Of a DNA stretch of 45,832 nucleotides, positions 25,601-31,942 are shown in pieces (position 1 is the first letter of the stretch; each line of letters begins with the position of its first letter). The stretch is from CBDUEV01 sp965366365 (GTDB taxonomy: Bacteria > Actinomycetota > Acidimicrobiia > Spongiisociales > JAENVV01). Under the pieces are notes generated by a model. The model was not told the DNA's origin. It did no database searches and worked only from the letters and a program-made list of their open reading frames with translations. The stretch is taken from positions 1 through 45,832 of the forward strand of contig CBDUEV010000019.1 of assembly GCA_965366365.1 (NCBI GenBank), in the 5' to 3' direction. The position numbers and the translations under genes are program-made.

Positions 25601-26920
25601 GAGGAGGTCCACGTCGAAGATCGGTTGGTGCGGGTCCTCGAGCATGGCGTCGAACAGGGTGAGGAAGTGGCGAATCAGGGCCGCCTGGCGTTGCTGGTCG
25701 AACACCTCGATGCTGACATCGAAGTGGAGTTGGAAGTCTCCTGTGGCGTTGAAGTCGTGGACCTGGAGTCGAAGGCAGTGATCGCGGTCGCCGTGGCCAG
25801 GGTGTATCCAGTCGGATTCCATCGGCCATCCGTTGAACTCACCAAACGACGCATTGATGAAGTTGAGCAGGACCGGGTACGAGCGGTTCTGGGTGGCGCT
25901 GCTGGTGCCGGGGCGGGCATGCACGAGGAGCCCCTGTGTCTCCTCTCCGACCTTTTCGAGCAGAGTGTGGAAGGTTTCTCGCGGGTCGAGAGTGACATGG
26001 AGTGGAAGAACCTCGATGAAGAGTCCGGCGGTCTCTTTGAATCGGGGGGTGGCACGGTTGTGCGCCGGAGCGAGAACGGCCAGTTCGGACTGCCCGCTGA
26101 TCCGACTCAGGGTTGCGAACAGCACGGATGCGAAGAAGCCGAATTTCGACATTCCGCCCATCAACCCTCCGTCTCGAGAGGTGTGGTGTTCGAGGCGGGC
26201 AGCTCGGTCGGGTCCGAGGTCGACCGTCAGTCGATCCGTTCGGGTCGAACCGGTCTCAGGCGGCGAAGAACCATAGAAGGCGGGTATCGGACGGTCGGTT
26301 GCCGCCTTGGTCTCCCAATAGGATCTCGCCTCGGCAAACGTCTCCGTCGAGCGGAAACGCTGTTCGTAATCGGCGTAGCGGTCGAACGAGGGATAGTCGC
26401 CCTCGGACAGATCGGTTGCAGCGTCCGTGGCCGGTTGGCTGACACTCGAGTAGATCTCGCTCATGCGCCGGTACACGATCGCCACCGACCAGCCGTCGGT
26501 GACCAGGTGGTGTTGGGCCAGCCACCACACGAAGTCCTCGGCGTCGAGCTTCACGAGCGCCGAGCGGGTGAGGCTCCTCGAAAGATCGAAAGGCAACCGG
26601 GCAGCCTCCTCCGCCCAGGCCGCGTATGCGGCCGACGGGTCATCATGACCTGAGAGATCGATGAACTCGAGCTCTGCCTGGCCCTGAGCGAGCACCGTGC
26701 GGGTCGGTACTCCGTCGTGTTGCGTGAAGACGGTCCGGAAGGTGTCGGTACCCGCCACCAGTTCGGAGAACGCCGATTGGAAGGCAGGGACATCAACCGG
26801 CCCGGCGATGCGAAACGCCAGCACCATGTTGTAGAGCGGGTCGTCCGGATGGAGTTGCTGGCCCGCCCAAATCAGGGATTGGGATTGGGTCAGATTGGAT
26901 CCATCGACCGAGCTACTCAT
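22637..26920 (-). CDS. NRPS module C-A-PCP with A domain interrupted by a PP-loop amidotransferase-like domain (1427 aa)
   Basis: The C domain (about 8-440) has HHLVTDG at 137-143. The A domain starts at about 465: YTSGSTGEPKG 607-617, NEYGPTE 744-750, YRTGD 833-837, then A8 (QVKVRGYRIELGEVE) ending near 870. Instead of running on to A9, the chain enters a foreign domain of about 340 residues (897-1237), then resumes with KRLVAYYV at 1240-1247, A9 and the A10 lysine in NGKVD at 1286-1290. The carrier Ser is 1345 in LGGDS, followed by a 60-residue acidic tail, perhaps a docking element. The A-pocket read-out is D-L-T-S-I-G-E-V-G-K, close to the asparagine code. The ATG overlaps the carrier-protein stop (ATGA). 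The N-terminal C domain probably accepts the starter acyl group. Confidence 0.95.
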   Translation of the reverse strand: MSSSVDGSNLTQSQSLIWAGQQLHPDDPLYNMVLAFRIAGPVDVPAFQSAFSELVAGTDTFRTVFTQHDGVPTRTVLAQGQAELEFIDLSGHDDPSAAYAAWAEEAARLPFDLSRSLTRSALVKLDAEDFVWWLAQHHLVTDGWSVAIVYRRMSEIYSSVSQPATDAATDLSEGDYPSFDRYADYEQRFRSTETFAEARSYWETKAATDRPIPAFYGSSPPETGSTRTDRLTVDLGPDRAARLEHHTSRDGGLMGGMSKFGFFASVLFATLSRISGQSELAVLAPAHNRATPRFKETAGLFIEVLPLHVTLDPRETFHTLLEKVGEETQGLLVHARPGTSSATQNRSYPVLLNFINASFGEFNGWPMESDWIHPGHGDRDHCLRLQVHDFNATGDFQLHFDVSIEVFDQQRQAALIRHFLTLFDAMLEDPHQPIFDVDLLTADERVALDTFNDTTVAYPEGTVVDDFREQVSKTPDAVAVSGDGSELTYRELDAASERLARELVDRFGPSPRVGIHLRRSVDLVVAVWGVLKSGGSYVPIDSQYPPERVEFLVADSGAAVVLTDPELAARSGAHHAATVLMPHGPVPMLETSPLDGPKTADLAYVMYTSGSTGEPKGVQVTHGNLANYIRWAQAEYGGGGAVTFPLYSSFGFDLTVTSLFVPVTTGGAVIVYTEPDGSDLSVLDVFNEDRVDVVKLTPSHLSLLEPELLETSRIRTLIIGGEDLKTSAALAVWRASGERLEIINEYGPTEATVGCMIHRFDPGADTLPSVPIGRPAANARIHIFGPGMTEVPTGVIGELCVAGSGVANGYLNRPDLTAERFLPDPSRPGERLYRTGDLARWRTPGELEFLGRADDQVKVRGYRIELGEVEAVLRHAEPVVDAVVGVVETETERAAFAGDVDYCVRCGLASNHPDADINEAGICRPCLFFDAHRKHAEDYFGTMDELHSLFPPDRPRNEKGQDCVMLLSGGKDSTYALYQLVEMGLVPLVFSLDNGFISDGAKANIRRAVDDLGLELVMGTTPAMNAIFADSLTRFSNVCQGCFKTVYTLGMNLAHARGLRHVVTGLSRGQIFETRLADLFRIGITDRSEVDEAIIEARRAYHQVDDAVRQSLDTTIFDDDQIFDEIHIIDYYRYHDVGMEELYAFLETRAPWVRPSDTGRSTNCLINNTGIYVHKKERQFHNYALPYSWDVRLGHKTREDALAELDDEIDVVEVRSILDQVGYVIDTPSESEAGLRGREKRLVAYYVSTDPHMTPVQARSYLSNRLPDHMVPSYLVRLEALPLTVNGKVDRDALPDPRRHVASDDAHYVAPRTPEEEALVEVWESVLGIDRIGIHDEFIGLGGDSILNIQVVARAKRLGLNFSPKQLFEHQTISKLATVIERVPVEGAAVPVAVLTRSKDSASEVFVDPDMSQEELDEVLETFGESS
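23210..24232 (-). other. Embedded PP-loop (N-acetyl-sugar-amidotransferase-like) domain inside the A domain
   Basis: These bases encode residues about 897-1237 of the NRPS above. The PP-loop ATP-pyrophosphatase signature SGGKDST is at 968-974. Before it lies a paired-Cys module (Cys903, Cys906, Cys923, Cys926, in CVRCG and CRPC), and after it CQGC (Cys1039, Cys1042) and a further Cys1164. This layout is that of WbpG/PseA/LegG-type amidotransferases, which activate a carbonyl oxygen with ATP and replace it with nitrogen; related PP-loop enzymes deliver sulfur. The insertion keeps the reading frame and the flanking A-domain motifs intact. No HisH/HisF-like glutaminase partner is present in the window. 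The reaction (amide, amidine or thio-type) is inferred, not shown. Confidence 0.85.
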
Positions 26921-27198
26921 GGTCCGGATTCCTCTGTCACCCCGCGCCCGGCGAGATAGGCGGCGATACCCGAGATCGTGCCGAACTGCTCGACCGTGAC
27001 GTCCGTGTCGGGGACCCGAATCTCGAACCTCTTCTTGATGAAGGCAAGGAGTCGAACATAGGCAACCGAATCGAGCCCGATGAGCACGAGGTCGTCGTCA
27101 ACCTCGAGTTCGATCTCCTCATCGAGCTCTCGCAGCTGTTCTTCGAGATAGTCCTTCAGAATGCGTTCCATGGTTCCTGTTCGGGTCGAGCGATGCAT
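26917..27198 (-). CDS. Free-standing carrier protein (PltL-type PCP/ACP, 93 aa)
   Basis: This is a single carrier domain with the pantetheine attachment motif LIGLDSVAY, Ser at residue 44, inside a typical acidic four-helix sequence (DYLEEQLRELDEEIELEVDD). It lies directly after the prolyl-AMP-ligase-like gene (6-bp gap), and its stop overlaps the NRPS start (ATGA at 26917-26920). In pyrrole-2-carboxylate pathways such a protein (PltL type) carries proline while it is oxidised. A downstream ATG (27171) giving 84 residues is an equally good start; neither has an ideal ribosome-binding site. Confidence 0.9.
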   Translation of the reverse strand: MHRSTRTGTMERILKDYLEEQLRELDEEIELEVDDDLVLIGLDSVAYVRLLAFIKKRFEIRVPDTDVTVEQFGTISGIAAYLAGRGVTEESGP

Positions 27199-27204
27199 GA
27201 TGCC

Positions 27205-28842
27205 CTATTGGGCCGCTTGGCGTTCGGATCTTTCCAGCGCCTCGCGGAGCAAGGTCACTCGGTCGGCCTTTCCTGTCGAGGTCCTGGGGACGGATGAGAC
27301 CAGGCGGACGTTCTCGGGCACGGCGTAGCGGGGTAGAGATCTGCCGGCGAAACGTCGCAGGTCCGTAGCCGCACCGTCGGAGACGGCGCTGGGTTCTCCC
27401 GACCCCGCCGGTGTGTCGACCAGGATGACGGCCGCTTCGACTCGCTGGCTGCCTTCGCCGTCGGGAACGGCGTAGACGACGGCCTGCTCGACGAGCTCGT
27501 GGCTCATGAGCACGGTTTCGATTTCATCCAGTTCCACACGGTGCCCACGTATCTTCACCATGCGGTCCTTTCGACCGACGAGTCGGAACAGACCATCTTC
27601 GCGCAGCTCCACGAGATCTCCGGTTCGATGCCAGCGCTCTTGGCCAGAGGAGCCCTGGCGCTCGTAGGTCGATCGAGCCGTCAGCTCTGGCTGGCGCCAG
27701 TAGCCGACCATGTGTGTCGGGCTGTTGATGAGAAGTTCGCCGGTCGTTCCCACCTCGACCTGCTGGTCGTTCTCGTCGACCACCATGGCTTTCATTCCCG
27801 GATAGAGCCGACCGATGGGGATCGGTTCGTTCGCGTCGTCGGCGAGGGCGGGAACGAGATGATACGTGACACCGTTGACCTCGGCGGGCCCGTAAACATT
27901 GGCGAATCGAGCTCCTGGAAGGCACCGCATGAGAGCGCGCAGGTCCTTCGTCGGGAACACCTCTCCCCCGAACAGGACCCACCGAATCTCCGACAGATCT
28001 CGGTGGTCCAGGCCGCCGCGGTGGAGGAGCTGGACAAGGGCAAAAGGGACGGCGTTGATGACCGTCACCCGTTCGTCCATGAGGAGCTTCGAAAAACTCG
28101 CCGGCAGCCGAGCGTGAGCCTCCGGAATGACGACGATGGTGGCTCCCACCACGATGGCGCCGAAGAGTTCGAGGAGCGAGAGATCGAAATTCAGCGGTGC
28201 ATGATTGGCGATCCGGTCTTCGGCGCGGAAGCCGTAGGTGGCCGCGGCCACCTCCCCGTAGGCGAGGCCGCTCCGGTGCGTGTGCATGATGCCCTTGGGT
28301 CGTCCAGTCGAACCGGACGTGAAGATGATGTAGGCGAGGTCGTCGCCGGAAAGAGGCACCTTCGGATGATGAGACGGGTGGGTGTCCACCTCTTCCCAAG
28401 TAACGGTGGCGACGTCGCCAGGCACCGCAGCGATCCCGATGAGCGACTCCAGACCTACTGCCGGCGCCAGGGTCGCCGCCGTCTTGGCGGTGGTCTTGCC
28501 GACGACGAGCCGGGTGATCTCGCAATCCTCGAGGATGTGTCGAACGTAGGCTGCCGGCGCATCCGGATTGACGGGTACGTAGGCAGCTCCGGCCTTCATG
28601 ATCCCGTGGAGCGCCACCACCACCTCGAGGGACTTGTGGGCGTACAGCCCGATCCGGTCGCCCTTGGCGACGCCGCTACTCAGGAGGAAGTTGGCGAAAC
28701 GGTTCGACCGATCATCCAGTTCGCCGTACGACATCTGAGTGCCGGCGAAGCGGAGCGCCGGATGATCCGGGTGTCGTTCGGCAACCCTGGTGATGGCTTC
28801 AGGGAGCAAGGTCAACGGGTTCACGCCTGGATCCATCCTCAC
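27205..28842 (-). CDS. Stand-alone adenylation enzyme, prolyl-[carrier protein] ligase-like (PltF type, 545 aa)
   Basis: This is a complete ANL-superfamily adenylation domain with no condensation or carrier domain: IIFTSGSTGRPKGIMHTH, NVYGPAEVNGVTYH, WHRTGD, a VKIRGHRVELDEIE hinge, and the catalytic Lys in TSTGKADR. Stand-alone ligases paired with an acyl-CoA-dehydrogenase-like enzyme and a free carrier protein form the PltF/PltE/PltL cassette, which activates L-proline, loads it on the carrier and oxidises it to pyrrole-2-carboxyl. The neighbour on each side supplies the other two members, so proline is the expected substrate; the pocket itself was not decoded. The GTG start overlaps the dehydrogenase stop (GTGA). 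An ATG two codons later is possible. Confidence 0.88.
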   Translation of the reverse strand: MRMDPGVNPLTLLPEAITRVAERHPDHPALRFAGTQMSYGELDDRSNRFANFLLSSGVAKGDRIGLYAHKSLEVVVALHGIMKAGAAYVPVNPDAPAAYVRHILEDCEITRLVVGKTTAKTAATLAPAVGLESLIGIAAVPGDVATVTWEEVDTHPSHHPKVPLSGDDLAYIIFTSGSTGRPKGIMHTHRSGLAYGEVAAATYGFRAEDRIANHAPLNFDLSLLELFGAIVVGATIVVIPEAHARLPASFSKLLMDERVTVINAVPFALVQLLHRGGLDHRDLSEIRWVLFGGEVFPTKDLRALMRCLPGARFANVYGPAEVNGVTYHLVPALADDANEPIPIGRLYPGMKAMVVDENDQQVEVGTTGELLINSPTHMVGYWRQPELTARSTYERQGSSGQERWHRTGDLVELREDGLFRLVGRKDRMVKIRGHRVELDEIETVLMSHELVEQAVVYAVPDGEGSQRVEAAVILVDTPAGSGEPSAVSDGAATDLRRFAGRSLPRYAVPENVRLVSSVPRTSTGKADRVTLLREALERSERQAAQ

Positions 28843-29990
28843 AATCCGAGCATCCTTGCTACGAGGTTGCGTTGAATGTCGTTGGTGCCGGCGTAGAGCA
28901 GGCCTCCGACGGCGTCGCGGAGGTCGCGCTCGATCTCATTTTCTGAGAGGTAGCCGGCCGCGCCTCGAGTTCTGATCGCCGAGAGGCTGGTTTCCACAAA
29001 GGCTTCGCTGAGGAGCCATTTCAACATCGCCGACTCGAGAGTGACGTCCTGGTCGTCCTGAATCATCCACGCCACTTTGTAGAGAAGGAGTTGGGAGGTG
29101 TCGAGGGCGAGCTTCATGTCTGCGATGCGATTCGAAACGGATTGGAACTTACCGACGGGCTGCCCGAACTGACGCCGGGTTCGAGCGAAGCGAACGGCTT
29201 CTTCAACCTGGCGACCCATGGCGCCGACCTGCGTGGCGAGAATGAAGCAGCGTTCGATACCGAGCGCTCCGGCCGAAAGACTGGCCCCCGCTCCTTCCGG
29301 GCCGAGGCGGTTGGATTCGGGGACGAAACAGTCTGTCAGCGTCAGGTCGCCCATCGGCACGGCGCGCAAGCCCATCTTCTCCCGCACAGGGCCTGCCACG
29401 CAGCCAGGCGTTTCCGTGTCCACGAGGAAGGCGGTGATGCCCCACCTGCCCTTGTCGGGATCGGTGGTGGCGAAGACCAGGGCAACATCGGCGATCGGCC
29501 CCAGCGTTATGTACTGTTTGCGGCCGGTGAGTCGATACCCCGCCTCGACGGGAACCGCCCGGGTTTGCATCGCCAAGTGGTCCGAACCGGCTTCTGCTTC
29601 GGTGACGGCGTGAGCGCCGATGAGTTCGCCGGCGCACATCGCGGGAAGGTACCGCCGTTTCTGGTCCTCCGTGCCGAACTCGCTGATGGGGTGTTGGACC
29701 GTCCACATCTGAGCCGCGAATGCGAGATTGAGTCCGTTGTCACGGCTCCCGTAACCGAGGGCTTCCATCGCCAATACCGCCGACATCAGGTCGGTATCGA
29801 CGCCAGACGAGTTGTACTCGGAGGGAACCGACAGCGAGAGAAGCCCGAAATCGGCGGCCTTTTGCCATGCCTCCCTGGGGAACTGGCCGTTCTTCTCGCG
29901 TTCCGCCACCCCTTCGTTGAGGTTGGCCGCGGCGAATTCGACAATCGAGTCTTTCAGCGCCAACTGGTCTGACGTCCAAGAGAAATCCAT
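28839..29990 (-). CDS. Acyl-CoA-dehydrogenase-like flavoprotein, probable prolyl-PCP dehydrogenase (PltE type, 383 aa)
   Basis: The full acyl-CoA-dehydrogenase fold is visible: AHAVTEAEAGSD around 126-137, and RTRRQFGQPVGKFQSV around 270-285. The C-terminal FAD segment reads LLYAGTNDIQRN, with Ala where short-chain dehydrogenases carry their catalytic Glu. A Glu is instead present at 246 (GALGIERCFI), the helix position used by isovaleryl-CoA dehydrogenase and the prolyl-ACP oxidase AnaB. That pattern and the ligase/carrier neighbours support oxidation of prolyl-S-carrier, giving pyrrole-2-carboxyl or a pyrroline. It starts 3 bp after the ornithine cyclodeaminase stop and is coupled (GTGA) to the ligase. 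A generic acyl-CoA dehydrogenase is the less likely alternative. Confidence 0.87.
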   Translation of the reverse strand: MDFSWTSDQLALKDSIVEFAAANLNEGVAEREKNGQFPREAWQKAADFGLLSLSVPSEYNSSGVDTDLMSAVLAMEALGYGSRDNGLNLAFAAQMWTVQHPISEFGTEDQKRRYLPAMCAGELIGAHAVTEAEAGSDHLAMQTRAVPVEAGYRLTGRKQYITLGPIADVALVFATTDPDKGRWGITAFLVDTETPGCVAGPVREKMGLRAVPMGDLTLTDCFVPESNRLGPEGAGASLSAGALGIERCFILATQVGAMGRQVEEAVRFARTRRQFGQPVGKFQSVSNRIADMKLALDTSQLLLYKVAWMIQDDQDVTLESAMLKWLLSEAFVETSLSAIRTRGAAGYLSENEIERDLRDAVGGLLYAGTNDIQRNLVARMLGL

Positions 29991-29993
29991 CGA

Positions 29994-31085
29994 TCAGCTC
30001 CTCCGTCCTCGGGTTGGGCCGTCCACCGGCAAGCTGTGCCGCTCCTCATCGAAGTGGTACGGGCTCAGAGGCTCGACACCGATGTCCTCCAACTCGACGG
30101 ACCACCCGAGATCGAGTGCGTTGGCATGATCGAGCAGGAGCTGCACGGCCACCTGGTCCTGAATGGCCCATCCCGTGGAATCGAAAACGGTGGTTCGTTC
30201 TCGTGCGTACTCGAAGGCCTCGGGATCCGCCACCAGGTCGGCAAGAGAGGGACCGATTTCGTGCAGTTCGAGCTGCTGGCATTCGCCCTCCTTCATTGCC
30301 TGTTCCACGTGATCGGGACAGACGAGGCTCCGTGTCAGGAACGCTCGGGGAAGCTCCATCTTCCCGGGGAAGTCGGCTCCCACCGCGTTGACGTGCAACC
30401 ACGGTTGCGTGAGGGGGTCGTCGAAGAGAGGACCGCTCCCCATCCCGACCGACGTCGACGTACACAAAATGTCCGACGACGCCAGCACCTCAGCGCGAGA
30501 CGCCGGTCGAATCTCGACCCCGGGCGGGAGGATAGAAGCGACGCGGCCAGGGTACGACTCCACGTTCCGGGGGTTGGCGTCGTCGATGAGAACGAGCTCG
30601 ATAGGGGCAACTCTCGTCAGCGCGTGCATCTGGGTGACAGCCTGGGCGCCGCACCCGATGAGGCCGAGCACCTTCGAGTCGGGTCGCGCCAGAACGCGAC
30701 TGGCGATGGCTGAGGCAGCCCCGGTGCGAACCGCCGTGACGAAAGTGCCGTCCGTCAGTCCGGCGAGGTGGCCGGTTTCGGTGTCGTAGGCGCTGATGGT
30801 CGACAAGATGGTTGGCAGGTTTCGTCGGGCCGGGTTGCTGGGGTGGTAGCCGACCACCTTGATGACCGTCGACTCGGCAGTGTGCATGACGGGCATCCAT
30901 TCCAGCAGTCCGATGTCCGGCTCGGTGTAGCTGAAACCGTCTCGAGCCCGGACGAGGGTTCGGGTTCCATCGAACCCCCGAATGGCTTCCGTGATGAGTT
31001 CGATCATCTCGTCCATCAACGCATCGAGTCCGACTTCGGAGACTATGCGAGCGATATGTTCTTTTGCGACGATCCGGGTCCTCAC
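29994..31085 (-). CDS. Ornithine cyclodeaminase/mu-crystallin family enzyme (363 aa)
   Basis: The Rossmann nucleotide-binding motif GLIGCGAQA lies at about 141-149, after TAVRTGAASAIASRVLARPDS. The later NAVGADFPGKMELP matches the substrate-binding loop of the ornithine cyclodeaminase branch. Such enzymes convert L-ornithine to L-proline and ammonia with bound NAD; relatives are ketimine reductases or amino-acid dehydrogenases. Placed just before a proline-activating and proline-oxidising cassette, a supply role for L-proline is the natural inference. The start is GTG 31085-31083: a near-perfect GAGGAG with a 5-base spacer precedes it, and it overlaps the upstream stop (GTGA). A longer open frame to 31148 lies inside the upstream gene. 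Confidence 0.88.
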   Translation of the reverse strand: MRTRIVAKEHIARIVSEVGLDALMDEMIELITEAIRGFDGTRTLVRARDGFSYTEPDIGLLEWMPVMHTAESTVIKVVGYHPSNPARRNLPTILSTISAYDTETGHLAGLTDGTFVTAVRTGAASAIASRVLARPDSKVLGLIGCGAQAVTQMHALTRVAPIELVLIDDANPRNVESYPGRVASILPPGVEIRPASRAEVLASSDILCTSTSVGMGSGPLFDDPLTQPWLHVNAVGADFPGKMELPRAFLTRSLVCPDHVEQAMKEGECQQLELHEIGPSLADLVADPEAFEYARERTTVFDSTGWAIQDQVAVQLLLDHANALDLGWSVELEDIGVEPLSPYHFDEERHSLPVDGPTRGRRS

Positions 31086-31942
31086 GGTGTCTCCTCGAGC
31101 TGGGCTGTCGTCGGGCGGTCCGAGATGGGGAATTGGGTCTTGATCCACGACTCGATATCGCCAAGGAGTCGCGTGCGATTCCCGTGGAGGCGGAAGGTGT
31201 GGTCGGCGTCGGCGTAGTAGTGAACGGTAACCGTCGCATCGAGATCCAGCGATGGGAAGGCATCGTGCATCTGACGCGGGTAGTTGAAGGCAAGTGGTCC
31301 AAGCTTGGTGTAGGTCATCATCAGTCGGGTCCCCCGGTCGATCAGCTTGGCCAGGTCGGACTCGAATACCGCTTTGGGCACCACCTCGTTCTCGAACACG
31401 ATGAGATCTTCCGTTTTCTCGGGACGGTGCGTTCCCTTGCCAAACCGGCGCCGCACATAGCCGACCCAGCGTTCGAGTTCGAAGGCGCGGGTGCGGTAGT
31501 GAATGAACTGAGATCGCCGGGTTGGGTAGGCGTAGCCGTCCATGAGCACGCAGCCGACGACTCGCTCATCCACCACGGCCGCGCGAAAAGCGTTGTAGGC
31601 GCCGGTGCAGAGGCCCATGAGCACGAACCGCGTGACGCCGGTCTCGGCGCTGACGGCATCCATGGCCTCGATCACCTCCCGTCGCGATCGTTCGATATCG
31701 AGCTGATGACCATCGAGCAGCGCGCTGTCGCCAACTCCGGACATGTCGAATCGAAGGCCCGGGTAGCCGAGATCACTCAGCCGGCGAGCGATATCTACGT
31801 AGAGGCGATTCGGTCCAACCCGGTGGAGCAAGCCGGCATTGAGCAGGATGATGGCGGGTGGGTCGCTCGCCTGGTTGGGCGGGAGTGAGAGGATGCCGAG
31901 GAGGCTTTGTTCGGGACCGAATGTGACGGTTCGCTCGTTCAC
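31082..31942 (-). CDS. Alpha/beta hydrolase with Cys at the nucleophile elbow (286 aa)
   Basis: The fold is read from IILLNAGLLHRVGPNR, LRFDMSGVGDS at 63-73, the elbow GLCTGA at 110-115, and ADADHTF with the likely catalytic His at 248. The nucleophile position is Cys112 rather than Ser. The sequence style matches hydrolases associated with exosortase/EPS loci and is related to the hydrolase domain fused to the NRPS just upstream. A Cys nucleophile is chemically competent and sometimes used by thioesterases. A release or editing role on carrier-bound intermediates is plausible, because none of the NRPS proteins has a classical thioesterase. The ATG overlaps the upstream NRPS stop (ATGA). Confidence 0.88.
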   Translation of the reverse strand: MNERTVTFGPEQSLLGILSLPPNQASDPPAIILLNAGLLHRVGPNRLYVDIARRLSDLGYPGLRFDMSGVGDSALLDGHQLDIERSRREVIEAMDAVSAETGVTRFVLMGLCTGAYNAFRAAVVDERVVGCVLMDGYAYPTRRSQFIHYRTRAFELERWVGYVRRRFGKGTHRPEKTEDLIVFENEVVPKAVFESDLAKLIDRGTRLMMTYTKLGPLAFNYPRQMHDAFPSLDLDATVTVHYYADADHTFRLHGNRTRLLGDIESWIKTQFPISDRPTTAQLEETP

